From the NCBI RefSeq assembly GCF_900110995.1, contig NZ_FOJF01000001.1:3694803-3758802 (forward strand): 64,000 nt of DNA. The letters are read 5' to 3'. The DNA is from Chitinophaga sp. YR573. GTDB lineage: Bacteria > Bacteroidota > Bacteroidia > Chitinophagales > Chitinophagaceae. Below the pieces are notes generated by a model. That model was given only the letters and a program-made list of their open reading frames with translations. It did no database searches and was not told the origin of the DNA. The translations under genes and the position numbers were made by a program. Shown here in pieces: positions 26,789 to 38,200 of this stretch (position 1 is the stretch's first letter; every line of letters begins with the position of its first letter).

Positions 26789-29439
26789 TGCCTGACGATT
26801 TACAAGCCCTGCGAAAAAAGAAATTTGAACCAACCCGTGTAAGCCGCATCCAGCAGTTGGCAAAGCAATGGAATGTACCTACCCAGAATATACATACCAC
26901 AGTTAATTGGGGTTATGATACTGGCATAGATATTCCGGATAGAACTGATTATTTTACGTTAGACTCTTTGGGAGCACTCACCAATCGTAAAATTGATTAC
27001 GCTCCCGTTAAGGGTTATCCTGCCGGTACCTATATCCCTGCGGGCAAACCCATACCTGTAATGGATCCGGCAGCCGTTTTGCCAGGAATGACTCCGATTG
27101 GGAAATTACCACCTGTTAAGCTTCCCCCCGGCGTAAAACCAGTAATGAAAAAGGGCGGTGCAATCAAAAATGGTAGAAAGGCCCAGTATGGAGATATCCT
27201 GCCAGTTGGAAGAAACCGGAAAATATCCAGTGAGCTGGAAAATACACCCGTGTCTCCATTACCGGTCAGGGATATGCAGATTGCAGATTATTTTAACAAT
27301 CCTCAGAATCGTCGTCTTATTCCCAATGACGCCTCTGTCAATGGCCCAGAGCCGGAAGATCAACAATACTACATTGATGGGAAAAATGGACAGATGTACC
27401 AGGACGGAGATCAAGGCCCCGTGCCAATTGCTGCAAATGCTGGCCGATCCGGATTTAATATGAGCCTTAATGCCGGCGCTGTGATAACAGGTGTAAATTC
27501 TGCCATTAATTCCTTGTATGATAAAAGCAGGGGCATCAAAGAGTTTTCCCGTCTTAAAAGAAAGCAGCTACAGGATAGTGGTTATAATCCCTATCAGTAT
27601 GGAACTGGTTCACAGGCCATCTATAGAAATGGTGGAAGCCTGACACCGGTTGGAGGGAACTCTATTTCCGGTAATAATCCGATGTTGCAATTTAATGGCC
27701 CCTCGCATGAAAATGGTGGTATCCCAATTAATTATGCCGGGCAAAATGTGGAAGTAGAAGGAGGGGAAACAGCCTATCAGGATAGAGCCGGCGATCTTAA
27801 CATTTTCGGAGACCTCACCATTCCAGGCAGCACTATGAAGTTTAAGACTGCAGGGAAAAAAATCGGCGCACTGGAAGCCATGCTGTCAAAGAAGTTATCC
27901 AAGGCAAAGAGTTTAATGGCCGAAAATGATCCGACTGATAAGTTTGAACGCCTTTCATATAATACGGGCAAATTGCAAATAGCTGGAGCCAGCAGGGATC
28001 AGGCAGTTCTCACATCGCTAAAGGAGAATTTATCCCATCTCCAGGAGAAGGCATTACTGGCAGACGGCAATAATTCCGGAAGCAAGGCAAAACATGGCTA
28101 TATTATTGCGCAGGATGGTACCAAGGTGCGTAAACCCTCCATGGCTGAAAGACATAATAATCCCGGTAATATCAAATATGCCGGATGGCTTGCGAAAAAA
28201 TACGGTGCTACCAAAGGAGATAAATCTTCTGACGGAGATAACTTCGCCGTTTTCCCATCAAAGCAGGCTGGTTTGCAAGCAATGAAAGCGCTGCTGAAAG
28301 GTCCTGGATATAAGTCCCGTAGCGTAGAAGATGCCATCAGCCGTTGGACAAACTCTGAAGGCTATAAAATTGATATCGGTGACCTGAAAGGTAAAAAGGT
28401 TGGCAGCTTAAATAATGCCGAGCTGGAACACATGATGAATGTGATTACACAAGGGGAAGATAGTAAGCTCTATGATCTGGATTTTCTTTTTACTAATAAG
28501 CCAAAGGATCCTGTAATTGATGCGAGCATTCATCCTCCGAAAATGACCGTTGCTCCTTTAAACCTTCCGCAGGGACCTGGTACCTATACTAACAATCCGC
28601 CAGATAGCCCAGAACAGGCAAAAGTTCCCGGTAAAAATAAGGTCCCACTCACAGATATTGATAATCCTGGATCTCCTGCTCGCCCCGGTCATCCAAATCC
28701 ACTGGCCTTTTCTCAATATGGCCCAGAGCTTTTAGCGCTGGGAGAAAGACCTGATTTTGTTCCCGGACAAAGATATGAGCCTAATTTATTTGCTCCTTAC
28801 CAGGTAACATTTCAGGATAAGTTAAATGAAAACGCAGCCACTTTTAATCGTGTTGCCATGCAGTCGGGAAATAATCCTTCTGCATTAAGTATTCTGGCTG
28901 GTCAGAAATATATAGCTGATTCGGCAGTGCTGGGGGATGAGTTTAGAACCAATCAGGGAATAACTAATGATATCACAAACAAAAACATTTCGTTACTAAA
29001 TGACGCGCAGCTTAAAAATTTACAGCTGGCAGATACGCAGTTTGTAAGGCAGTCGCAGGCTGTAGCCAATACACGCCAAAATATTAATAATGCTATTAAT
29101 TCCATTTCATCGAAGATTGCTCAAAACAGGCTGGAGACAAGAGGATATAACGCGCTGTCTTCTATGTTTCCTCAATATAATTTTGATAATAATGGAAATA
29201 TTGAATACCAGCCAAATGAGGAGATGTCTTTTGGAGCTGGTGCAGATATTAGCTCACCTGAACAGTATTATCAGCGCACCAGAAACGAGTATGATGGAAG
29301 TGGAAAGTTGAGGAAGAAAGTGGTGAACACCCCATCTGATGCCGAGCAAGCCAAACTGGAATATCAAAACTGGAATAATAGCTTGAAAAAACGAATGTCG
29401 CTGCTTACTACATCGCGCAGATTAAAATCAACTTCATAG
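26788..29439 (+). CDS. Virion cargo/structural protein with lysozyme-like domain (883 aa)
   Basis: This is probably an internal virion protein that also opens peptidoglycan during entry. Residues of about 110-135 carry a basic KKGGAIKNGRKAQYG stretch and 305-330 hold GPSHENGGIPI...VEGGE, a pattern typical of this class in crAss-like phages. Residues of about 450-560 resemble the P5-type muralytic domain: ERHNNPGNIKY, then FAVFPSKQAGLQAM, then a region around ISRWTNSEGYK. A Pro-rich stretch (575-640) and a helical Gln/Asn-rich C-terminus (680-880) follow. It overlaps the preceding stop by one base. The domain is a reasonable match but the catalytic residue is not certain. Confidence 0.72.
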   Translation: MPDDLQALRKKKFEPTRVSRIQQLAKQWNVPTQNIHTTVNWGYDTGIDIPDRTDYFTLDSLGALTNRKIDYAPVKGYPAGTYIPAGKPIPVMDPAAVLPGMTPIGKLPPVKLPPGVKPVMKKGGAIKNGRKAQYGDILPVGRNRKISSELENTPVSPLPVRDMQIADYFNNPQNRRLIPNDASVNGPEPEDQQYYIDGKNGQMYQDGDQGPVPIAANAGRSGFNMSLNAGAVITGVNSAINSLYDKSRGIKEFSRLKRKQLQDSGYNPYQYGTGSQAIYRNGGSLTPVGGNSISGNNPMLQFNGPSHENGGIPINYAGQNVEVEGGETAYQDRAGDLNIFGDLTIPGSTMKFKTAGKKIGALEAMLSKKLSKAKSLMAENDPTDKFERLSYNTGKLQIAGASRDQAVLTSLKENLSHLQEKALLADGNNSGSKAKHGYIIAQDGTKVRKPSMAERHNNPGNIKYAGWLAKKYGATKGDKSSDGDNFAVFPSKQAGLQAMKALLKGPGYKSRSVEDAISRWTNSEGYKIDIGDLKGKKVGSLNNAELEHMMNVITQGEDSKLYDLDFLFTNKPKDPVIDASIHPPKMTVAPLNLPQGPGTYTNNPPDSPEQAKVPGKNKVPLTDIDNPGSPARPGHPNPLAFSQYGPELLALGERPDFVPGQRYEPNLFAPYQVTFQDKLNENAATFNRVAMQSGNNPSALSILAGQKYIADSAVLGDEFRTNQGITNDITNKNISLLNDAQLKNLQLADTQFVRQSQAVANTRQNINNAINSISSKIAQNRLETRGYNALSSMFPQYNFDNNGNIEYQPNEEMSFGAGADISSPEQYYQRTRNEYDGSGKLRKKVVNTPSDAEQAKLEYQNWNNSLKKRMSLLTTSRRLKSTS

Positions 29440-29484
29440 GTTAAACATCGTTAACCAGCATGGTGATAGCAGCTGTTATAGTTT

Positions 29485-29492
29485 TAATTTTG
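29485..29492 (+). promoter_or_regulatory. Candidate Bacteroidota -7 promoter box before cargo genes
   Basis: TAATTTTG fits the TAnnTTTG -7 consensus exactly and lies 20 bases before the ATG of the cargo gene at 29513, in a 73-base gap. The 5' leader would be very short and contains TTAACCC at 29504-29510. A -33 TTTG is not obvious. Confidence 0.38.
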
Positions 29493-29512
29493 TTCCAACC
29501 CGATTAACCCTA

Positions 29513-32200
29513 ATGGCAAATTTTTTAGAACAACCACGCCAGTTTAACCCATATATTCAACAAATTCCCATGGATATTTATGCCACTGTGGGAATGCAAC
29601 GGCAACAGCAGTACGAACAGGGAGTCCAAAAAGTTAATAGCTACCTGGATTCCTTATCAGGATTAAATATTGCCAGGCAGGTAGATTCAGATTATCTGCA
29701 GGGAAGAATTGGTGAATTAGCAGAAAAGGTAAACAAGGTCGCTTCTGCTGACTGGTCGGGCAGGGGCATTGTTAATCAGGTTGGAAAACTTGCCGGTATC
29801 GTTGCAAATGATCCGGTAATAAAGAATGCGGTGATCGGTACCCAGAAATACCTCAAAGACGAAAGTGACATCGCAGAAGCAAAGAAAAATGGTAAATGGG
29901 CACCGGAAAACGAATGGCTTTTGAGAAGAGAGATGTCTTCCTGGATGAATGCTCCACAACCTGGAGTCAGCTACCAAACCGGCGGCTACAAACCCTATGA
30001 AGACGTGGCTGCTGAAGTTATTAAATCCTGGAAAGATGCCAAACCCAACTCTACACTCGTGCAGCGACCCAACGGTGATTTCTACGCTTATGAAACTGTT
30101 AATAATGAAACGGTTGGCAAAGATGGACGCACTTTGATAGAAACGAGCGTAAAAGAATTACGTCCTGACCAGATTGCAGATCAGATAAATGGTCTGCTTA
30201 CCGGGGGACAGCGCGAGCAGCTGGCTTTCTCCGGATTATATCAACATAGAAATATTAATTCTCCAGATGATCTTAACAAACTTATTGATGGACATTTTAA
30301 AACGACTGAAGGCACTTATCAGCGGCTGTTGGATAATGAAAACCTTGAAATGTCTTTACAGGCGGGCAACGCAGGAAAGATTGCAGAAATAAAAGAACGG
30401 ATTGCCGCCATTGAAAAGAAGAGATCAGAGCTTTCCGGCTCGAAAAAATCCTATAAAGAAGCAGCGCTCACCAATCCCGATGGGATTAAAAGTTCTATAT
30501 ACTATGAGTCCTGGTTAGGAGGTGTGAGTAATATGCTGGGCTTTTCGGAAACATCCACAAAGGTGGTTGACAATCCCAGCTACAAAGCAATGTTTGAAGA
30601 GTTCAAAGTATGGGCTGATTTACAAAAGGCGCAGATGGCTGCCACTGTAAGTATGGCACATAAATCTTCTGCTAAAAGCAAAAAAAGTGATGATGAAGAA
30701 GGCGGTGGATGGTCTCCTGTCACTGCCACTGTACTTCCCTTAAGCGAAAAAGACAGACGGGGTATTACCCTTGATAGTTTTAGAGGCAGACTTCAATCCG
30801 TTGGTGACCAGATGGATCAGAGCATGATGGGGCTTCTCTATAGAAAATTCGGAGAGTCCTATGTTAACAGAACGGTCAAAGATCTTAATGGCGATGGTAT
30901 TACTGAAGATGTTTATTCGATAAAGAAGGGTAGCGAAGGAGCTGCGATTCGCGCCCAGGCGGAGTGGTGGGATGCTTACCGGAAGGGAGATCCTGGGCTT
31001 GATATTACCATAAAGGAAACACTAAAAGATGCAGATGAGAAAAGACTGGTTTCCACAAAGCTGGCAAAGGTTTTAAATGATGTGGAGGGCAAAGCCGATA
31101 ATTATGTAAGGACAACGAGTCAGTTTCAGGCATATAAAAATGCTGAAAACCGATTTAATTCTCAGCCTGCTGTTCAGATATATGGTAGTATGATATCTCC
31201 TGGAGATCTGAAAGCCTATGAATCCTTAAGAATTTCAACCTCCATATCGACCCCCTCTCTTGGAATAGGATCTCCTGGTGGAACATATACGCCGGCTCCT
31301 GATGCTAAAACTCTTGCCCAGTATGGTTTGACACCGGAAAAATACAATGCTATTCTGAAAGCGGAAGGTAGTGATGACACGCCTGAAGGAGCTCATCTTT
31401 CTTCACTTAGAAATTTATACCAGCAGACAATTAAGCCACTTTCCAGGGTAAATGCTGATAAAGCGGCATATATAAAGGATGAGATAAAAAAGTACGCAGG
31501 TATTTTTAATGAAGTCGCCCTCACTCTTCCCAGCGCTAAACCTGATGAGCTTAGGCCCATAGCCAATTTTGTAAGTACCCTCGCAGCAAATGCCAGAGAA
31601 ACAGAAATGGGAGGGGCCACCAACTGGAAAAAAGTAAGGGAGATGATTAATGGTGATCACCTTAAAGAAACTGCTTATTCCTACGTTCAGGACAAAGATG
31701 GTAATGTACGCCTTAGGATAAGTAATCCGGATGTTGATAAAAACAATCCCCAGGAAATTGTTGTAGATTCTCAGACTGCCAGAATAAATAATTTCTCCGT
31801 CCCCGACTTCCTGTCCTCTACCAGGTCCCTGCTGGAACTGGGTGAAAATATCCGTACCGGAAACTCCTTTGAAGAAAGTATCCCTACATCCAATGAACTC
31901 ACTGGCCGCTACCAGGTTCGCCATGAGGTTGAAAATTTTAACGGAAGATATAAGGTTAAGTTATACATATCTGATCCCCAAAACAAAGAGATAAATGCCA
32001 GAGAAGTTCCCATCAACAACGTTTTATTTTCTGATTGGAACCAACTGACAGCGTTTTTGAAAAATGATGTTACAGAAAGGTTCATTACCTCTCTGCTCGC
32101 CCCTGCACAAAGTAGTCCGGCAGGGACTTCCGGTTACAATTTCCAGAATAACTTTTTTTCTACCAACCCCCTCATACCAGGTTATAACCCGACACGGTAA
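29513..32200 (+). CDS. Virion cargo protein (895 aa)
   Basis: This 895-residue, mostly helical protein has a long charged N-terminal region (residues 1-90: FNPYIQQIPMDIYATVG and a Gln-rich helix). A KSKKSDDEEGGG linker lies near residue 390, followed by further helical sequence. It lies between the lysozyme-bearing cargo gene and the giant RNA-polymerase gene, five bases from the latter. In crAss-like phages such proteins are packed in the capsid or tail barrel and ejected with the DNA. No catalytic motif was seen. Its start follows TTAACCC by two bases. The role is inferred from position and composition. Confidence 0.7.
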   Translation: MANFLEQPRQFNPYIQQIPMDIYATVGMQRQQQYEQGVQKVNSYLDSLSGLNIARQVDSDYLQGRIGELAEKVNKVASADWSGRGIVNQVGKLAGIVANDPVIKNAVIGTQKYLKDESDIAEAKKNGKWAPENEWLLRREMSSWMNAPQPGVSYQTGGYKPYEDVAAEVIKSWKDAKPNSTLVQRPNGDFYAYETVNNETVGKDGRTLIETSVKELRPDQIADQINGLLTGGQREQLAFSGLYQHRNINSPDDLNKLIDGHFKTTEGTYQRLLDNENLEMSLQAGNAGKIAEIKERIAAIEKKRSELSGSKKSYKEAALTNPDGIKSSIYYESWLGGVSNMLGFSETSTKVVDNPSYKAMFEEFKVWADLQKAQMAATVSMAHKSSAKSKKSDDEEGGGWSPVTATVLPLSEKDRRGITLDSFRGRLQSVGDQMDQSMMGLLYRKFGESYVNRTVKDLNGDGITEDVYSIKKGSEGAAIRAQAEWWDAYRKGDPGLDITIKETLKDADEKRLVSTKLAKVLNDVEGKADNYVRTTSQFQAYKNAENRFNSQPAVQIYGSMISPGDLKAYESLRISTSISTPSLGIGSPGGTYTPAPDAKTLAQYGLTPEKYNAILKAEGSDDTPEGAHLSSLRNLYQQTIKPLSRVNADKAAYIKDEIKKYAGIFNEVALTLPSAKPDELRPIANFVSTLAANARETEMGGATNWKKVREMINGDHLKETAYSYVQDKDGNVRLRISNPDVDKNNPQEIVVDSQTARINNFSVPDFLSSTRSLLELGENIRTGNSFEESIPTSNELTGRYQVRHEVENFNGRYKVKLYISDPQNKEINAREVPINNVLFSDWNQLTAFLKNDVTERFITSLLAPAQSSPAGTSGYNFQNNFFSTNPLIPGYNPTR

Positions 32201-32205
32201 ATATC

Positions 32206-35200
32206 ATGATAGATAAGAATGTACTTCAAGGTAGCAGCGACCTTTCGCTGCTTCAGTCCAATTATGTTAACGGAGATCCAACTACCGATTATGCAAACAG
32301 CGTTTTAAATAAGTATAAACCCTCTACAAAGGCTTCTACCGGGTTAACTCCATTTTCCGGAGGGACGACTCCTGCCACTCAGGTGCCTACAGGTTCTGAT
32401 GGTGCCCGTTATCCATACTATTCCCCTTTTGTTCCCAGTAACGAAGACTTATACGCATCTTATCAATCCTGGTACTCTAAAGCCGGCAATGGAATAATGA
32501 AAGGTGCCGGACTTGCGGGGACAACATTTTTAAATGGTACTGCAGGTCTTATTGTTGGTATTGGTAGCGCGGTATCAGATGGAAAAATGTCTAGTTTTTA
32601 TGATAATGAATTTACCCGCTCACTGGACGATATCAATAAGTACATGGAGGATCGCCTCCCCAATTATTATACTACAAAGGAGCAAAATGCGGACTGGTAT
32701 TCCCCTTCCAATTTATTTACTGCTAATTTCCTGTTCGATAAGGTTATCAAAAATCTTGGATTCTCCGTTGGAGCCATCGGAGCAGGCTTAACTTATGGGG
32801 CGGCGCTAAGGTCGCTGGGGTTATTTTCCAAAGTTGCTTCCGCAGGCGGGCTTGCCAGAGCGGCAGAACTAAGTGAGCAAATGGCTTCCGCCGTACCCCA
32901 AATGCAACAGGGTGCAGCTGCCACTAACAGTATTCGGGTAGCAGCCGGAGAGTTTCTTTCAGGGTTTAATACACTTAATACTGCACAACGAGCTGTGGTC
33001 TCAGGTCTTTCAACCATTGGAGAGGCTAATTTCGAGGCGCTTTTGCAATTAAATGATTACCGCCGCGAGCTGATTTCCAATTATGTAACAGAGAATGGGG
33101 TAAGACCTACCGGCAAGGATCTGGACCAGATCAATCAATATGCAGAAAAAGCGGGTAATACCATATTTGCACTCAATGTTCCCCTCTTAACAGCAACTAA
33201 TTACATTCAACTACCCAAAATATTAGGGTCTTCCTATCAGGCAGAGAAAAGTATCTTTTCTTCAGGTGTCAGGAATGCGAGCGCTGTAGCTTTTGATAAA
33301 GAGGCAGGCAAGTTTACCTCTACCATTGCTCAAAAAGGATTTGGGAAAATGCTAAATCGGGCTAAAAATGTTGCTGGGTTGTTTTTTGCCCCATCAGAAG
33401 CATTTGAGGAATTAAGCCAGACCTCATTTAATTTCGGAGTTGAAAATTATTATAATAAAGCCAGGCAGGGAAAAGATACAGACTTCTTCTCAGATCTGCT
33501 GGGAGAGGGCTACCGGCAGGGGATTACTACCAAAGAGGGATTGGAGTCTGCTTTGATTGGAGGTCTCAGCGGTGGTATTTTTGAGTTAAGACATCAAATC
33601 AAAGAACGTGGATTTACCGGTTATGGTGGCAGCCAGGCCGCCACTAATAAGGCGGCCATCAATTTATTCAATAATAAACTTTTCTCTGGCTTCCTTTCAG
33701 ATACCCGTGACGCTGTAGACCGTGGTGGTATTATCCAGATGCAGCGAATGGAAGCTATTCGCAGAGGCGATTTTCTTGAAGCTAAAGAGCTTCAGACTGA
33801 TTTTACGCTCAATTATCTGGCCCCCAGGATAAAATATGGTCGTTTTGACCTGGTAAAAGATGATATCTCCACCTACCGTCAGCTGGCTTCTACTCCCGAA
33901 GGACTCAGGCAGTTAAAAGATCAGGGTATCATCGCTGATGATACTACCAGTGAGCAGTTACTTTCCCGTATCAGCAATATGGAAACCCATGCTGATAATG
34001 TGAACCATTTATACCAATCCTTAAATATCCGGTACAGTGGACAAAAGGATAAAGATGGAAAGCGTATTTATCCAGATGAAGTTATCGACAAAATGGTTTA
34101 TGCTGCAGCAAAGGTGAGTGATTATGACATGAGGGTACCAGCTTTATCTTCCAGTCTGATAGATGCCAGCATCAACGTTCAGCCTATCCTTGATGAAATG
34201 GCACAGAGCGATCATCCCTCGGAGGCTACTATCCGTCCTGCTATAGAGCAGATTAAGAACCTGAATATATTAGCTGATAAGAAAGATGATATACGCGCCG
34301 ATCTGAGAGATCTTGTTGAACTGACGATGAGAAGAAAACAGTTTCTGAAGGAATATGACAGCTTGAAAAATAAACCGGAAGAATATATCACTAAGAAATA
34401 TGGGCCTGTAGTTACTCAAAACGGGGATACTGAAATTATTATTCCTCAGGTAGATCAGGATGGCAAAAGTTATGATTATAAGGTTAAAACAGGTAGTAAG
34501 TACGGTACTTCCACTACTTACCAGCGAAATGGGAATGCTTTTGTTGTAAATCCTGAGTTAAATATTGTCGAGACCAATCCACTTGGAGAAATACGAACAA
34601 CTCTACCTGACGGGCAGACAAAGTTTTTATTTCCGGCAGAAATGTCTGGTTATAAGTTATCAGATCCTCTCACTGAAATTGAAGCGCAAGTCCTGGAATC
34701 AAAAATGAATGATGCTATCGATCAGACGGTAAAACTTCCGGCATTCGATCATTTAGAGCAGGAAATGAAAAATAAGACACTTGCCGAAAAGCTTGACATT
34801 ATTAATTTTCTTGACGATAAACAGCTGGCAGATGAGCTGGAGAAAGCATTTGGCATCATTAACAGCGATTTTGAAAATACACGAAAGAGTATTCAAAAGT
34901 TAACTGAGGACCCAGTTGTGAGTACTCAGGTAGACAAAGGTTTTGCAGAAGCAGACGGGCTTGCCGGTACAACGCAGACTACTGATCCTGCGGAAGATAA
35001 AGAAATCATAGATCAGGTAAATGAAGATCAGGGAGCAAAAAAACATATCACTACCTTATTTCGCTCATCAACATCAGAAAATTCAGCCATTTCCGGTGTC
35101 GGAGAAAATGATGACTTTCATCGCAGGGCAAATAAGTTATTAAATAATATCGACGATATAACAGATAAAGAAAACATCCGTGTTGCAGTTGTAACTTTTG

Positions 35201-38200
35201 CTAATCAGAAGCAGCTTGGCCTAGAGGGGTTAATTCCTGATAAAGTACCCGGCTCCACGACTTCTTCGGCTGATATTAATGAAGGTATTATCAGGCTTGT
35301 ATTTATTCGTTCCACATCTGCCGGAGACTATTTTGTAGACCAGGGTGGAAATAACATGGAAAAAGTGGGTACAAAACCAGACTTTAATAAGCTGGTATAC
35401 ACCACAATGCCCAGTACTTCGCTTACCTGGAAAAACTATGAATTACGATATATATCAACTGGGAAAAGGGCTTCTACTCCTGCCCAGGCAGGGACTTATC
35501 AGGATGCCTACAGGATTAAAAGAACTTCCTTATTATCCAGGGCAACCGGCTATGAAGTATTTCCGTTCTCTGTATCGAAAGGATTTGCATCTTATGATAA
35601 AACCGGTAACTCATATGCTGTTACGGAGTCTCTTGTTCCGACCAGGGAGCTCAGTAATAAATTACTAATAATTCCAACGCAGCAAACAGAAGAAGTAAAT
35701 GGTAAAAAAGCGGGTAGCATCATTCATAATGATCAGACCATTTATTTACCATTAGGTAGGCCCATTCTTCAGCGCGGAGCAACCCTTGTTCCTCTTAATA
35801 ACAGAAAACTTACCGGCAAAGAAAAGCAGGTTATAAAAAAGCTGATCGTAAAACTAGCTGATGGAGCCTCTAAAGGCACTGTCGATAAGGCAATTCTTAA
35901 TTATTTTCAAGGTCTTTTATATTGGAAAAAGCCCAGTGATACCAAAGCTGCCACCAAAGGGCAGATATGGTATAGTAAAGGTTACCTGTATCTGGGGAGT
36001 AGTACAAATAAAACCCCATTTCTGCCCCAATTGCTTTCCTCTTCGCCGCAGCTGGAAAAGTTCCTGGACGATGTTTATGTAAGTGCCAATAATTTTCTGC
36101 TTACTCAGCGCTTTTCTCAGCCATTTAATGAAATCGTTGATATTGATAGCCAGGATAATCCAGTACAAGTCCAGTGGAAGAGCTATCAGCACTTTCTGCT
36201 ATCGGGTTCATATATTACCACCGTAGATGATACTTCGGGTTTAGCCGGAACTGCAAGAGCTACTGACCAGATACCTTTCACAACTGATATTGCACCTGTT
36301 GCTGCTACATCTGATAAGTATGCTGCTACTTTTCAGGGAAGATATGTTACGCTCCAGAATTTTGACATATTCCCCCACACAGCTACTCAGCAGGCGGGTA
36401 CTACAACGTCTGCAACCGTTACTCCCCTTGCTCAGCAAAGTCCTCCTCCTGGAGAAAGTATTACTCCAGTGGCTGAAACCGCAGATTTTGAACCTATAAT
36501 AAAAGCAGGTGATTTTGTACTTGATGGGGTCACGCTGAACCTGATTTCCTTTGAGGGTAAAAAACTGGCGAGCGTGGCGGCAACTTTTTCCGCTGAAGGT
36601 GTGCAGTTTACCGATTATAAACACTTGCGGAAAAAAGCGCTTACAGAAGACTTTAAGGCAAGCGTTCTACAAATTGCTACTGTTCAAATTAACCAGGCAG
36701 TACTTGCCGAAATCGAGAAACGTACCTCTGCAGCTGAACAATTAACTGTTAGCCCCGAAAGTAATGCTCCTTCCCCTGCTGTTGCCCCTATAGCGCAAAC
36801 AGCAGATTTAAATGCCACGGAAGCAACTAATACAGGCCCGCAGGCGGAAAGTAATGTGTCTGGTAAAACTGCTGAAGAGATTTTTAAAAACCTGCGTCCA
36901 AACAGATCAGGAAATGACATCGCTGGTGGTCAGTACAGGATTATCAGCCATCTTCCTAGCTCCAGGGAGAATATTCCGGCGTTCAAAGACTATTTAAGTA
37001 AAGTGCTGCCGGCAGTACCGCTTCGCGTAGTAGACAACCTTATATCCACAACAGATGGAGGATACGCATGGGGTGTTTTCCGGGATAATGCTATCTACCT
37101 GTATGAAGGGGCTGAAATAGGTACCGGTTATCACGAGGCATTTGAGGCAGTATATGGTATGTTTTTATCCTCCAGACAACAGCAGGAGATTATAAAGGAA
37201 TTTAAAAAACGATCCGGATCATTTATAGACAGGGTTAGTAGTAATCAAGTTTCCTATAATAAAGCAACTGATCACCAGGCCAAGGAACAAATTGCTGAAG
37301 AATTCAGAGAATTTAATCTTAGCGGAACACTTCCAGAGAGGCCGGCAGCCGATGGTTTTTTCAAGCGGCTTTTAAATTTTATTAAATCAGTTCTGCTTGG
37401 AAAGGCAGCAAGTATGCGAGAGATATTTTCCAGAATTAATGAGGGTTATTATTCCCGCATGACTCCTCCCTATGCCAATAGGGTCTCAGCAGAGCAGTAC
37501 AGCAGGTTTATTCCCGGATTAAATACCAGATTTATTCAACAGGTGATGGAAGGGATGACATCGATGGTATTTGAAGAGTTGTTTTCAGAAAACAGAAGTC
37601 TGGTGGAGTTTGATGAATATCATCTTTCGGTTTCCGATCTCTATAAAAAGGTTTATGACCGGATGCAGGTGTATTTTGATACTTCGCTCCCTGAGGGTTT
37701 GTTGGCAGATATTGAAGATGCTAAACTAGATCAGAAAGAAGCTGAAAAAACGATAGCGCTTTATACTGACTTTTATAATAAAACCTGGCTACCCATAAGT
37801 AACAACTGGCAAAAGCTTTTGCAGATTAATGAATCTTTCCTGAAGCCTTTTAATCTGATTTTTGAAACTGATCTGAACCAGGAAGAACTGGAGGCCGCTA
37901 TCAATAATCCAGGTAAAAACCAGCGTGATTATGAGCGAGACATCTTAAAAATCAGTGCGCGAAAGAATGCCGCATCTTCTATAAAATTATTATTTGCTAC
38001 CCTCACTCAGGTAGAAGATGACGGTTATAATTCGGCAAAACAGGATGTGCTGATTGCGCCAGCAAAAAAACTCTCCTCTATCAAACTCCCACAGCTCGTC
38101 AATTATGCTAGAACCTTCAACAGGATGCTATATGAGGTCGTAGGGTCTATCTCCCCAAGCGATATGATATCGAAGATTAAAGGGCTGGCCAGAAAAGATA

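Noticed and set aside
36241..36624. Minus-strand 127-codon frame inside the giant polymerase gene
   Set aside because: It lies wholly inside a long coherent gene on the other strand, has no start context and shows a low-complexity Arg/Ser/Cys composition typical of antisense shadows.
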